Source: an uncultured Clostridia bacterium
GTDB taxonomy: Bacteria > Bacillota > Clostridia > Christensenellales > Borkfalkiaceae
Assembly (NCBI GenBank): GCA_934271245.1
Contig: CAKQQY010000011.1
Coordinates: forward strand, 1-51,459
Direction: 5' to 3'
DNA: 51,459 nt
Part shown: piece after piece, positions 32,585 through 41,791 of the stretch
Layout of the letters: each line of letters starts with the position of its first letter
Numbering within the stretch: position 1 is the stretch's first letter
The notes under the pieces: generated by a model
The model's database searches: none
Seen by the model: the letters and a program-made list of their open reading frames with translations, nothing else
What the model was told of the DNA's origin: nothing
Translations under genes and position numbers: made by a program

Positions 32585-33163
32585 ATGGATAAACAAAAAG
32601 CGATTATAGATAAAATAATCGAAGACGCCGAAACCAGAGCGGCTGAAATCATTTCCGTTGCAAACGCGGAAGCCGAAAAAAGCATTGCCGACGGAAATTC
32701 GTGGGCAGAAAGATATAAAAGCGAACAAAACGCGATTTTGAACGCCGCAAACGAAGATAAAGTTTTGCGCAGGAAAACGGTTGCGGAACTTGACGTTAAA
32801 AAAATCGTTCTTAAAGCGAAGCAAGATTCTATTGAAAGCGTTTTCGATTCCGCTTATAACAAACTTTGTGCGTTGAAAAAAACGGATTATCTTTCGTTTG
32901 TCGTAAAACTTATTGAAAAGTATGCCGAAGAAAAAGATACCGTCGTGCTTTCGTCAGACGGGGTAATTTCCGAGACCGATTTAACGAGCCTTGAAGTCGT
33001 GAAAGATAAAAAACTTACAGTTTCCGATGTTAAAGGCGATTTTATCGGCGGGGTAATGTTTATCGGTAAAATATGCGATAAAGATTTAACGTTTAAGTCT
33101 ATCGTAAACGAAAGCAAATCTGAATTCGTTTCGGAAGTATCAAAAGAATTATTCGGTAATTAA
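32585..33163 (+). CDS. ntpE: V-type ATPase subunit E
   Basis: Peripheral-stalk subunit of 192 aa. The N-terminal half is a long helix rich in Ala, Glu and Lys (IIEDAETRAAEIISVANAEA) that pairs with subunit G/H. The C-terminal half has the mixed fold that contacts the catalytic head (FIGGVMFIGKICDKDLTFKS). The weak sequence conservation is normal for this subunit. It lies between subunits K and C, as in the enterococcal operon. Confidence 0.88.
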   Translation: MDKQKAIIDKIIEDAETRAAEIISVANAEAEKSIADGNSWAERYKSEQNAILNAANEDKVLRRKTVAELDVKKIVLKAKQDSIESVFDSAYNKLCALKKTDYLSFVVKLIEKYAEEKDTVVLSSDGVISETDLTSLEVVKDKKLTVSDVKGDFIGGVMFIGKICDKDLTFKSIVNESKSEFVSEVSKELFGN

Positions 33164-33165
33164 CT

Positions 33166-34137
33166 ATGGTAGATTCGTTTTTTTCCAACGCAAGGGCGGT
33201 ATCGCAAGAAAACTATCTGTTAGGCAAAGACAGGCTTAACCGTATGTTGGATTCCGAAACTGCGGAAGAAGCTTATAAAATTCTTCTCGAATCCGGTTTC
33301 GGAAACGGAACCGTCGGTTCCTGCGCGGATTTTGAAAATTTAATATCTGCGGAAATGCAAAAATTCCGCTCGTTTTTAGACGAAACGTGTGTAAACGGTG
33401 CGTTTAAGTCTTTTTTGTTGATTAAAAACGATTATCATAACGCCGAAGCGTTCATCAGAAGCAAATACCTGAACGTCCGCGCGGAAGATTTTACCGTGCA
33501 GGACGGGCTTATAGAAAAATCCGTATTAAAAGGTTATATATTATCCGATAAATATGATTCGTTACCTAAAAGCCTGAAAACCGCGTTGATAAATATCGAC
33601 GAAGCATTCGTTAGCGGCAATGCAAGCGGGTTTTTCGTCAGTTCGGAAATAAAAAAAGCGCTTTACTCGGAATATAAAAAAATCTGCAAAGGCGATTTGA
33701 AAAAGATACTCGAAGTTAAAGCGGACGCGGTAAATATAGGAGCGGTTTTAAGGTCGGATAACTATGAACAGGCAAAGAAAAACTTTGTCTGCGGCGGAAG
33801 CGTTTCGGAAGCCACTCTAAAAAAGTTGAGCGAAGCCCCCGAAGATCAATTAAAATCTTTGGCGAAAGATATAAAGTCTGAACTTGATATAGTATCTGCC
33901 GTTGAAGACGTTATAATGGGGAAACCGCTTACCGAACTCGAAAGAGAAGCAGACGGTTACGCTCTTAAATATTTTAAGAAATTTAAATATTCCGCAGACG
34001 GTGATTATCCGTATATGTTGTACTGCTATTACAAACTAAACGAAATCGAAAACGTGCGTATAATCATGGTAGGATTATTAAACGGAATAGATAAAAACGA
34101 AATAAAAAGGAGGCTTCGCGAAACCTATGAAAGGTAA
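33166..34137 (+). CDS. ntpC: V-type ATPase subunit C (d-type)
   Basis: A 323-aa helical protein that links the central shaft to the membrane ring. The pattern of three related helical bundles, ending with YCYYKLNEIENVRIIMVGLLNG, is diagnostic of subunit C/AC39. The start is 2 nt after subunit E, and the last 11 bases overlap the start of subunit F, whose ribosome site AAGGAGG lies inside this gene. Confidence 0.9.
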   Translation: MVDSFFSNARAVSQENYLLGKDRLNRMLDSETAEEAYKILLESGFGNGTVGSCADFENLISAEMQKFRSFLDETCVNGAFKSFLLIKNDYHNAEAFIRSKYLNVRAEDFTVQDGLIEKSVLKGYILSDKYDSLPKSLKTALINIDEAFVSGNASGFFVSSEIKKALYSEYKKICKGDLKKILEVKADAVNIGAVLRSDNYEQAKKNFVCGGSVSEATLKKLSEAPEDQLKSLAKDIKSELDIVSAVEDVIMGKPLTELEREADGYALKYFKKFKYSADGDYPYMLYCYYKLNEIENVRIIMVGLLNGIDKNEIKRRLRETYER

Positions 34138-34462
34138 AATGGCTATTATAGGCGACGGCGATAGCGTGCTTGCGTTCACTGCGGGCGGTGTAGAAGCCTT
34201 TACTGCCGACTCTACGGAAGCGGCAAAAGAATTATTAAAAAAGTTAGCAAAAGATTATAAAATAATCTTTATTACCGACGTTATTGCAAAAGAAATCGAT
34301 GAACAGATAAGAAAATACGTTTCTTCGCCGTATCCGATTATAATATCGCTTCCGTCCAAAAACGGCAGCAACGGCTACGGAATGGAAAGTCTTAAACTAT
34401 CAATGGATAAGGCTCTCGGGGTCGATATACTTTTCAACAACGAAAACGAGGAAGGTAAATAG
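34127..34462 (+). CDS. ntpG: V-type ATPase subunit F
   Basis: Central-stalk subunit of 111 aa. It begins MKGKMAIIGDGDSVLAFTAGG and has IIFITDVIAKEI and YPIIISLPSKNGSNGYG, the Rossmann-like subunit F pattern. The gene corresponds to E. hirae ntpG. It overlaps subunit C by 11 bases, consistent with translational coupling. It starts with ATG at 34127. Confidence 0.92.
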   Translation: MKGKMAIIGDGDSVLAFTAGGVEAFTADSTEAAKELLKKLAKDYKIIFITDVIAKEIDEQIRKYVSSPYPIIISLPSKNGSNGYGMESLKLSMDKALGVDILFNNENEEGK

Positions 34463-34465
34463 AAA

Positions 34466-36232
34466 ATGCAGGGAAAAATAGTTAAAGTTTCGGGACCGCT
34501 TATTGTTGCCGAAAATATGGCAGACAGCAAACTTTTCGACGTTGTAAGAGTTTCGGATAAAAAACTTATCGGTGAAATAATCGAACTCCGCGGAGATAAG
34601 GCGTCGATTCAGGTTTACGAAGAAACCAGCGGTTTAGGTCCGGGTGAAGAAGTTGTCAGCACGGGCGCTCCTTTGTCGGTTGAGTTGGGACCCGGGTTGA
34701 TAGAAGGAATATTCGACGGGATTCAAAGACCGCTCGATAAAGTCTACCAGAATTACGGCGACAGAATTTGCCGCGGAATTTCGGTAAACAATATCGATCA
34801 CGAAAAGAAATGGAATTTTAATCCGACGGTAAAGGCGGGAGATAAAGTCGTTGCAGGCGACGTAATCGGTGAAGTTAAAGAAACTTCCATTATAACCCAC
34901 AGAATAATGGTTCCGTACGGGGTTGAAGGCGAAATCGTTTCCATAAATTCGGGCGTGTATAATATCACCGAAACCGTTGCCATAGTTAAAACAGAAAACG
35001 GCGAAAAAGAACTTACTATGCTTACGAAATGGCCTGTCAGAAAGGGCAGACCGTATAAAGAAAAAATGAGTCCCAATGAACCGCTCGTTACGGGACAAAG
35101 AGTAATCGATACGTTATTCCCGATAGCGAAAGGCGGCGTTGCTGCCGTACCGGGACCGTTTGGTAGCGGTAAAACGGTCGTTCAGCACCAACTCGCAAAG
35201 TGGGCGGACGCCGATATAATCGTATATATAGGATGCGGTGAACGCGGTAACGAAATGACGGACGTTCTCAACGAGTTCCCTGCGTTAAAAGACCCGAAAA
35301 CGGGCGAACCGCTGATGAAAAGAACGGTTCTTATCGCTAACACTTCGGATATGCCCGTTGCCGCGCGTGAAGCGTCTATTTATACGGGTATAACCATAGC
35401 GGAATATTTCAGAGATATGGGCTACAACGTTGCAATAATGGCGGATTCCACGTCGCGTTGGGCAGAGGCTCTCAGAGAAATGAGCGGTCGTCTTGAAGAA
35501 ATGCCCGGTGAAGAAGGCTATCCTGCATATTTGTCTTCCCGTCTTGCGGAATTCTATGAAAGAGCGGGCGTTGTAAAAGTATTAGGTAACGAAGATAAAA
35601 AAGGTTCGATAACGGCGATAGGGGCGGTTTCTCCGCAAGGCGGCGACCTTTCCGAACCCGTTTCGCAGGCAACGCTCAGAATAGTAAAAGTATTCTGGGG
35701 GTTATCTTCCGCGCTTGCTTATAAACGTCACTTCCCGGCAATCGATTGGCTTATCAGTTATTCGTTGTATGCGGATAAACTTACCGAGTGGTATAATGAA
35801 AATATTTCGGCGGACTTTATTAGGTTACGCGCGTTCGCGATGACCGTTTTACAGGAAGAATCCGAACTTGACGAAATCGTCCGTCTTGTCGGCGCAGACG
35901 CTCTTTCTTACAAAGACAGACTTACTATGGAAGTTGCAAAGGCCATAAGAGAAGATTTCTTGCATCAGAACGCATTCCACGAAGTAGATACCTACGCTTC
36001 GCTCGAAAAGCAGTATAAAATGCTTAAACTTCTTTTCGATTTTTATAGATTGTCTAACGACGCGTTGAAAAAAGACGCGGAATATTCCGATATCGTGAAT
36101 TTACCCGTCAGAGAAAAAATCGGCAGGGCAAAATATATCCCCGAATCGGAAATTTCTCAGCTGGACGAAATTGATAACGAAATTAACGAAGAATTGAAAT
36201 CTTTGATGAGCGGAGGGGAACAAGATGATTAA
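34466..36232 (+). CDS. ntpA: V-type ATPase catalytic subunit A
   Basis: ATP-hydrolysing subunit of 588 aa. It has GKIVKVSGPLIVAENM at the N-terminus, the bulge domain that distinguishes it from F-type beta (about residues 110-190), the P-loop GPFGSGKTVV near 233, YIGCGERGNEMTDVL with the catalytic Glu, and MADSTSRWAEALREMSGRL. All catalytic residues are in place. The last 8 bases overlap the start of subunit B. Confidence 0.97.
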   Translation: MQGKIVKVSGPLIVAENMADSKLFDVVRVSDKKLIGEIIELRGDKASIQVYEETSGLGPGEEVVSTGAPLSVELGPGLIEGIFDGIQRPLDKVYQNYGDRICRGISVNNIDHEKKWNFNPTVKAGDKVVAGDVIGEVKETSIITHRIMVPYGVEGEIVSINSGVYNITETVAIVKTENGEKELTMLTKWPVRKGRPYKEKMSPNEPLVTGQRVIDTLFPIAKGGVAAVPGPFGSGKTVVQHQLAKWADADIIVYIGCGERGNEMTDVLNEFPALKDPKTGEPLMKRTVLIANTSDMPVAAREASIYTGITIAEYFRDMGYNVAIMADSTSRWAEALREMSGRLEEMPGEEGYPAYLSSRLAEFYERAGVVKVLGNEDKKGSITAIGAVSPQGGDLSEPVSQATLRIVKVFWGLSSALAYKRHFPAIDWLISYSLYADKLTEWYNENISADFIRLRAFAMTVLQEESELDEIVRLVGADALSYKDRLTMEVAKAIREDFLHQNAFHEVDTYASLEKQYKMLKLLFDFYRLSNDALKKDAEYSDIVNLPVREKIGRAKYIPESEISQLDEIDNEINEELKSLMSGGEQDD

Positions 36233-37595
36233 GGAATATAAAACGATAAAAGAAGTTGTCGGACCTATAATGCTCGTCGAAGGCGTCGAAGGCGTAAAAT
36301 ATAACGAACTCGTTGAAGTAATTCAGAAGAACGGCGAAATACGCCGCGGAAAGGTTCTTGAAGTAAACAACGACAAGGCGCTCGTTCAGTTGTTTGAAAG
36401 CGCGCAAGGTTTACAAATATCTACCAGTAAGGCAAAATTTACGGGTAGAAGTCAGGAACTCGCCGTTTCCGAAGATATGCTCGGAAGGGTATTCGACGGA
36501 ATGGGCAATCCGCGTGATGGCGGCGCGCCGATTATTCCGGAAAAAACGATGGATATCAACGGCGAACCTATTAACCCTGCTGCGAGAGATTATCCTAACG
36601 AATTTATTCAGACAGGTATATCTGCTATAGACGGGCTTAATACGCTTGTAAGGGGACAAAAACTTCCCGTATTCAGTATGAGCGGTTTGCCGCATGCAGA
36701 ACTTGCGGCGCAAATTGCTAGGCAGGCAAAGGTTTTAAAGAGCGATGAAAAATTTGCTGTAGTATTCGCAGCGGTCGGTATTACTTACGAAGAAGCGGAA
36801 TACTTCGTTTCTGACTTTAAGAAAACGGGCGCGATTGAAAGGACGGTTTTGTTTACCAACCTTGCTAACGACCCCGCTATCGAGCGTATATCCACTCCGC
36901 GTATGGCGCTTACTTGCGCAGAATATCTTGCGTACGATTTAGGTATGCACGTTCTGGTAATTATCACCGATATAACGAACTATTGCGAAGCGTTAAGAGA
37001 AATATCTGCGGCGCGTAAGGAAGTCCCCGGGCGTAGGGGTTATCCCGGATATCTTTATACCGACCTTGCTTCTTTATACGAAAGGGCAGGAAGGATAAAA
37101 GGTAAAAAAGGGTCTATTACGCAAATTCCTATTTTAACTATGCCCGAAGATGATAAGACGCACCCTATTCCCGACCTTACCGGTTATATAACCGAAGGGC
37201 AGATTATTTTATCGAGAGAACTTTACAAGAAAGGCGTTCTTCCGCCGATAGACGTATTGCCGTCGCTTTCTCGTCTTAAAGATAAAGGTATAGGCGAAGG
37301 AAAAACGAGAGAAGACCACGCGGATACGATGAACCAGTTGTTTGCGGCATACGCAAGAGGTAAAGAATCCAAAGAACTTGCAACCATTTTAGGTGAAGCG
37401 GCTCTTTCGGAAACGGACAGAATTTACGCGCGTTTTGCGGAAGAGTTTGAAAAAGAGTACGTTTCTCAAGGATTCAATACTAACAGAAATATTGAAGAAA
37501 CGTTGGATTTGGGCTGGAAGTTGTTAAAAATTCTTCCTAAGTCAGAACTTAAAAGAATTAAAGAAAAGTATATCGAAAAATATTTGGGCGAATAA
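36225..37595 (+). CDS. ntpB: V-type ATPase subunit B
   Basis: Non-catalytic nucleotide-site subunit of 456 aa. It starts IKEYKTIKEVVGPIMLVEGVEG, lacks a true P-loop (the place reads SMSGLPHAELAAQIARQA), and has ITYEEAEYFVSDFKKTGAI and the Arg-finger region YPGYLYTDLASLYERAGRI. It forms the hexameric head with subunit A. The ribosome site GGAGGGG lies in the end of subunit A. Confidence 0.97.
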   Translation: MIKEYKTIKEVVGPIMLVEGVEGVKYNELVEVIQKNGEIRRGKVLEVNNDKALVQLFESAQGLQISTSKAKFTGRSQELAVSEDMLGRVFDGMGNPRDGGAPIIPEKTMDINGEPINPAARDYPNEFIQTGISAIDGLNTLVRGQKLPVFSMSGLPHAELAAQIARQAKVLKSDEKFAVVFAAVGITYEEAEYFVSDFKKTGAIERTVLFTNLANDPAIERISTPRMALTCAEYLAYDLGMHVLVIITDITNYCEALREISAARKEVPGRRGYPGYLYTDLASLYERAGRIKGKKGSITQIPILTMPEDDKTHPIPDLTGYITEGQIILSRELYKKGVLPPIDVLPSLSRLKDKGIGEGKTREDHADTMNQLFAAYARGKESKELATILGEAALSETDRIYARFAEEFEKEYVSQGFNTNRNIEETLDLGWKLLKILPKSELKRIKEKYIEKYLGE

Positions 37596-37615
37596 TTTTA
37601 TCAGGGGCGTAAATT

Positions 37616-38254
37616 TTGGCAAGGATAAACGTAAACCCTACCCGTATGGAGTTGAAAAAACTCAAAGCGAGATTAAAAACTGCGGTCAGGGGTCATAAAT
37701 TATTAAAAGATAAAACGGACGAAATGGTAAGACGTTTTTCCGTTATAATCAGGGAAAACAAAAGAATCCGCGAAGACGTTGAAAAAGACATCGCGGCAGT
37801 TTTGTCGCAGTTTTCCGTTGCAAGAAGTTTAATGAGCGAAGCGGAAATCAGACTTGCTTTTTCTATGCCGAGCGTTTCTATGGAAATCGAATGCGATAAG
37901 GGTAACGTGATGAGTATCCCCGTACCGAAACTTTCTTTAAGGGAAAACGTTTCGGCGGAAAAATATCCCTATTCGTTTATCGAAGTAACGAGCGAAGCCG
38001 ACTATTCCGTTGAACTGATGGGAAAGGTGTTGGTAAAACTTGTAAAACTTGCCGAGATAGAAAAGTCTGCTCAGATGCTTGCCGATGAAATTGAGAAGAG
38101 TAAGAGAAGGGTAAATGCTCTTGAATACGTTATGATACCTGATCTCGAAGAAACGATTAAGTATATATCTATGAAACTTGAAGAAAACGATCGTGGTTCG
38201 AGAACACGTCTTATGAAGGTTAAATCGATGCTTGCGGAAAAAGCGGCGCAATAG
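37616..38254 (+). CDS. ntpD: V-type ATPase subunit D (central shaft)
   Basis: A 212-aa coiled-coil rotor shaft. The N-terminus ARINVNPTRMELKKLKARLKTAVRGHKLLKDKTDEM is the family signature, and NALEYVMIPDLEETIKYI near residue 165 marks the C-terminal helix. The start is TTG at 37616, with AGGGG about 10 nt before; no ATG is available in front of the conserved region. It is the last gene of the operon, before a strong terminator. Confidence 0.95.
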   Translation: MARINVNPTRMELKKLKARLKTAVRGHKLLKDKTDEMVRRFSVIIRENKRIREDVEKDIAAVLSQFSVARSLMSEAEIRLAFSMPSVSMEIECDKGNVMSIPVPKLSLRENVSAEKYPYSFIEVTSEADYSVELMGKVLVKLVKLAEIEKSAQMLADEIEKSKRRVNALEYVMIPDLEETIKYISMKLEENDRGSRTRLMKVKSMLAEKAAQ

Positions 38255-38378
38255 TGTAAGGCTAACATCGGATTATCCTGCTTATAGTCGAGAAAAGGGG
38301 ATTCTACTCACGGTAGAGTTGTAAAAATTAAAGTAGAGAACACGATATTTCATGTTATAATTAAAACAATAAAAGAAA

Positions 38379-38422
38379 AATAAAGAATGATTCGTTATTT
38401 CGAATCATTCTTTATTTTTTGT
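38379..38422 (+). terminator. Terminator of the V-type ATPase operon
   Basis: Perfect 16-bp stem AATAAAGAATGATTCG (38379-38394) / CGAATCATTCTTTATT (38401-38416), 6-nt loop and a T-run. It lies 125 nt past the subunit D stop. The rest of the 424-nt gap (38255-38678) holds the promoter at 38608 and an AT-rich stretch with short frames that I could not assign. Confidence 0.93.
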
Positions 38423-38607
38423 GTTTTGATATGGTTTTGCTTTTAATTTAGCATATTTTGATATAAAAATGCAAAATTACGGTGCAAAAAGGGGTGTAAA
38501 ACGCGACTCTCGCAAAATGAGAATCAATATTCTAACCTAAGTAGAGAATGGAAAAAATATAAGAGAGCAGGCAAAATTATTTATAGAGTAAAAATCGAAA
38601 TATTTCC

Positions 38608-38636
38608 TTGTTTTAACGGATATAAATTGATATAAT
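38608..38636 (+). promoter_or_regulatory. Promoter of the GT8-acyltransferase operon
   Basis: TTGTTT (38608-38613) and consensus TATAAT (38631-38636) with a 17-bp spacer, 42 nt before the GT8 start, which has AAGGCGG as ribosome site. Confidence 0.7.
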
Positions 38637-38678
38637 TTCGTCAAATTAAACCGAAAAATTTTAAGGCGGTACATTATT

Positions 38679-39680
38679 ATGATAGTAAAAAACGATTATA
38701 AAAAATACGACGTAGACATTCCTTTGTTTTTTGCCGTTGACGACAATTACGCTCCTTTTCTTGCGGTCGCGTTAAGGTCTATTATAGATAACTGTAATAA
38801 AGGATATCATTATTCCGTTTATGTATTACACGACGGGCTAAAGGATAAAACCGTTAAAGTATTCAAAAAATACGAAGACGAAAACTTTTCATTCCGCTTC
38901 GTAAACGTGAAGTTAAAAAGGCTGATGTATAATTCCAAACTCCATACGAGAGATTATTATTCAAAATCGACGTATTATCGTTTATTTATACAAAATCTTT
39001 TTCCTAAAATAGAAAAGGCATTATATCTTGACAGCGATATAATCGTGAACGGCGACATATCAGAACTTTATTTTACCGATATAGAAAATTATCTTGTCGG
39101 CGCGGCTGTGGAAGACGTTATGCAGAACGTCGACGTTTTCGGAACTTACGTTGAAAAGGCTTTGGGAATAAACAGAAATAAGTTTTTTAATGCAGGGGTT
39201 CTTGTCCTTAATCTCAAAAAGTTCAGAGAAGAAAAGGTTGAAAGCAGGTTCTTAAAACTTATTTCCGAATTCAAATTTTCCGTTACGCAAGACGAAGATT
39301 ATCTTAACGTTATTTGTAAAGACAAGATAAAGTACGTGGAAAAAGAATGGAATCTTTCGCCTGCGGTGTATTCGGATAAAAAAATAAATCTTATCCACTA
39401 TAAAATGGATTTAAAACCATGGCATTACGACGGTGTGAGATACGGCGATTATTTCTGGAAATACGCCGTAAACACCGAAGTATATAATGACCTTATAAAC
39501 ATGAAAAACAATTACGGTGAAGCCGATAAACAAAAAGATAAGGATACGTACGTGAATCTGGTCGCCCTTGCGGAAAAGGAAACGGTAAAAGAAGACAGTT
39601 ACTTTAATTCATTGCTAAAAAAAACAGAAGTTGAGTCGGCAGATTTCGACGGGGATTCGCTTTTAACATGCAGAATATAG
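38679..39680 (+). CDS. Glycosyltransferase family 8 protein
   Basis: A retaining GT-A fold transferase of 333 aa. It begins the fold with IPLFFAVDDNYAPFLAVALRSI, has the metal-binding DSD at 118-120 (ALYLDSDIIVNGDISELY), FFNAGVLVLNLKKFRE, and a C-terminal LIHYKMDLKPWHYDG typical of LPS-type GT8 enzymes. No membrane segment is seen; it is probably a peripheral cytoplasmic enzyme. It overlaps the next gene, an acyltransferase, by 13 bases. The context suggests that it glycosylates a lipid or a lipid-linked carrier; the sugar cannot be read. Confidence 0.88.
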   Translation: MIVKNDYKKYDVDIPLFFAVDDNYAPFLAVALRSIIDNCNKGYHYSVYVLHDGLKDKTVKVFKKYEDENFSFRFVNVKLKRLMYNSKLHTRDYYSKSTYYRLFIQNLFPKIEKALYLDSDIIVNGDISELYFTDIENYLVGAAVEDVMQNVDVFGTYVEKALGINRNKFFNAGVLVLNLKKFREEKVESRFLKLISEFKFSVTQDEDYLNVICKDKIKYVEKEWNLSPAVYSDKKINLIHYKMDLKPWHYDGVRYGDYFWKYAVNTEVYNDLINMKNNYGEADKQKDKDTYVNLVALAEKETVKEDSYFNSLLKKTEVESADFDGDSLLTCRI

Positions 39681-40516
39681 AAAACGAAAAAACGGTTAAG
39701 AAGGACGAAGGTCGGCTTGCCGTAATGGAAAAAATAAGAAAACTCGAAGCGGAAGGAGTATTTGACGTTGACGTCGAAGACGACCCGCCGACAATTCCGC
39801 TCGCCCCGGAAAAAGTCGATTATCTGAAAGAAAAATTGTCGAGTAAAATAAAGACGGCGTTTGTGAATCACGTCGCGAAAAAATATATAGACAATTTGAT
39901 TCGAGATAAAAAACTGATAATAAAGAACGTAGAAGGAATGGAAAACCTTGTAAATCTGAATTGCGGAGCCGTTATTATTTGTAACCATTTTAATGCGTTC
40001 GATAATTTCGCTATACAAAAGATTTATGAGTTGTCAGGGCAGGAAAAGAAAAGGAAACTCTTTAAGGTTATTCGCGAAGGGAATTACACTTCGTATAAAG
40101 GTCTTTACGGAACGTTTTTCAGAAACTGTAATACGCTGCCGCTTAGTTCGATATATAGTACGATGAAAAAGTTTAATTCCGCCGTAAAGAAGATTTTGGA
40201 GCGGGGAGATTATATTCTTATTTACCCCGAACAGGCTATGTGGTGGAACTATAAAAAGGTAAGACCTTTTAAGATCGGTGCGTTCGACATGGCGGCGAAA
40301 AACAACGTTCCGGTTTTGCCGATTTTTATATCTTTCGAAGACAGCGATATTATGGGTGAAGACGGCTTCTACGTTCAGGAATACACTCTCCATATAATGC
40401 CGCCCGTTTATCCTAAAGAAGAGTTTACGGCAAAAGATAACGCCGCTTATATGCTGGAAACGTCGTATAATCTTTTTAAAAGCAAGTATGCCGAAGCGTA
40501 CGGGGAAGAATTATGA
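39668..40516 (+). CDS. PlsC-like acyltransferase
   Basis: A lysophospholipid-type acyltransferase of 282 aa. The H(X)4D motif is H107-D112 in CNHFNAFDN. The later conserved blocks are present: GTFFRNCNTLPL and YPEQAMWWNYKKVRPFKIGAF, followed by VPVLPIFISF. The extra N-terminal 90 residues are hydrophilic and are not part of the core domain. It overlaps both neighbours (13 bases with GT8, ATGA with the CrtO-like gene), so the three are clearly one unit. The acceptor could be a glycolipid made by the GT8, which is an inference. Confidence 0.82.
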   Translation: MQNIENEKTVKKDEGRLAVMEKIRKLEAEGVFDVDVEDDPPTIPLAPEKVDYLKEKLSSKIKTAFVNHVAKKYIDNLIRDKKLIIKNVEGMENLVNLNCGAVIICNHFNAFDNFAIQKIYELSGQEKKRKLFKVIREGNYTSYKGLYGTFFRNCNTLPLSSIYSTMKKFNSAVKKILERGDYILIYPEQAMWWNYKKVRPFKIGAFDMAAKNNVPVLPIFISFEDSDIMGEDGFYVQEYTLHIMPPVYPKEEFTAKDNAAYMLETSYNLFKSKYAEAYGEEL

Positions 40517-41082
40517 CGCTTTATTTAATAATTATCGTGGCGGCAAATATCGTTATCGACGTTTTGAACGTCGTGTTCGTTTGCGGCATTTGGTATGAAA
40601 TTGTTCTTTGGACGGCTTTTTCTACGCTTGTTGCGTTTGTTATAGATTTGCTGCTTGCAGTTTTTATTCGAAAAATGCCCGAGAAACTTTTTCGTCCCGA
40701 AAAGAAAATTTTTACGATTTACGACTTTGAAAAAAATCTTTACGAGAAAACAGGTATAAAGTTTTATAAGGACAAAATACCGGAACTCGGTAAGTATTCG
40801 GGGTTTAGAAAAAATCACGTTGCCGAACCTAAAAATCCGCAATACCTTTATAGGTTTATGACGGAATGTTGTTACGGTGAAGTAATACATCTTGTGTCGG
40901 TGCCGCTCGGGTTTATATCTATGTTTTGTATGCCGAAAGCGTTGTGGCTTACGTCGGGGGTATACGTCGCAATCGTAAATGCGATACTTTGTATTCTACC
41001 GTTTTTCGTTTTAAGATATAACAGAAAAAAATTATCCGTTTTGTATAAGTTTGCAACGAGAAAAAAAGATAAAATAGCATAA
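40513..41082 (+). CDS. CrtO-like membrane acyltransferase
   Basis: A 189-aa membrane protein. Helices are near residues 3-22 and 27-50, and two more near 125-165. The central part YKDKIPELGKY and the C-terminal block, GEVIHLVSVPL followed by FVLRYNRKKL, match the pattern of S. aureus CrtO (glycosyl-4,4'-diaponeurosporenoate acyltransferase: E-IH-S then QRYNRPRL). This was judged by eye from memory. CrtO adds a fatty acid to a glycosylated carotenoid; no carotenoid genes are seen here, so the substrate may be another glycolipid. The start overlaps the previous stop as ATGA. Confidence 0.65.
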   Translation: MTLYLIIIVAANIVIDVLNVVFVCGIWYEIVLWTAFSTLVAFVIDLLLAVFIRKMPEKLFRPEKKIFTIYDFEKNLYEKTGIKFYKDKIPELGKYSGFRKNHVAEPKNPQYLYRFMTECCYGEVIHLVSVPLGFISMFCMPKALWLTSGVYVAIVNAILCILPFFVLRYNRKKLSVLYKFATRKKDKIA

Positions 41083-41085
41083 AAA

Positions 41086-41120
41086 TAACGCCGAGAATTT
41101 TTCTCGGCGTTAAATTTTAT
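41086..41120. terminator. Bidirectional terminator between convergent genes
   Basis: Perfect 12-bp stem TAACGCCGAGAA (41086-41097) / TTCTCGGCGTTA (41101-41112) with a 3-nt loop, A-rich before and T-rich after. It serves the GT8 operon on the plus strand and the AlkD-like gene on the minus strand. Confidence 0.9.
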
Positions 41121-41791
41121 TTTCTTAACGTTTTTAAATATGTTTTTTTTTCGTCGCTTATCCGATAACTGTCGCAAGCCTTCGAAATAGTTTTGTTCTG
41201 AACGAATTTATCCAAGGTTTTACTTTCTATAAGAGAAATCGTTGCGTCGTATTGTTTAATCAGCGCGACGCTGTAATACCAGGCAATAGCCATATTTACG
41301 TAATAGTGGTCGCTTTTTATTTTTTGTAGTACGTATATGAATTCTTTTTTAAAACCCGTATCGAGAAAGTAATCCATTAAACAAACTATACCTAATCTTT
41401 TAACGTACGGTGACGGACTGTCTATATAAGACAGGGGAATGTCGGGTGGCAAATTTTTTAAAAATTTCAATGAAGAAGCAAAACTGTCGCATATTGCCCA
41501 GTTGTCGATATAGGGAATAAATTCCGAAACGAGTTTTAATTTCTCTTCGTCGTTTATTTTAATAAATCCTATTGCCAGAGCGTGTACGAAATACTCTTCG
41601 TAAAATTCGTGCGGTTCATCGATAAACGAGTAAAAACTTTGTTTATCGCATGCAAGTTCTTTCGCAATTGCTTTTAACGCGGGGACTCTTACTCCTAAAA
41701 TTTTATATTTTGTGTCCGGTACGAGTTTTTCGGTAAACTCTTTGAATTTCGGTTCGGACTGTTCTTTTAATGTTTTTAATACGCCACTCAT
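41117..41791 (-). CDS. AlkD-like DNA alkylation repair protein
   Basis: A HEAT-like repeat protein of 224 aa, the fold of the DNA glycosylase AlkD that excises bulky alkylated bases without base flipping. Family features are ILGVRVPALKAIAKEL near residue 32, IDNWAICDSFASSLK near residue 95, and MAIAWYYSVALIKQY near residue 170. The Trp and Asp of WAICDSF align with the conserved active-site block. Its start overlaps the stop of mtnN by 4 bases, so the two are co-translated. Some family members lack glycosylase activity. Confidence 0.85.
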   Translation of the reverse strand: MSGVLKTLKEQSEPKFKEFTEKLVPDTKYKILGVRVPALKAIAKELACDKQSFYSFIDEPHEFYEEYFVHALAIGFIKINDEEKLKLVSEFIPYIDNWAICDSFASSLKFLKNLPPDIPLSYIDSPSPYVKRLGIVCLMDYFLDTGFKKEFIYVLQKIKSDHYYVNMAIAWYYSVALIKQYDATISLIESKTLDKFVQNKTISKACDSYRISDEKKTYLKTLRK

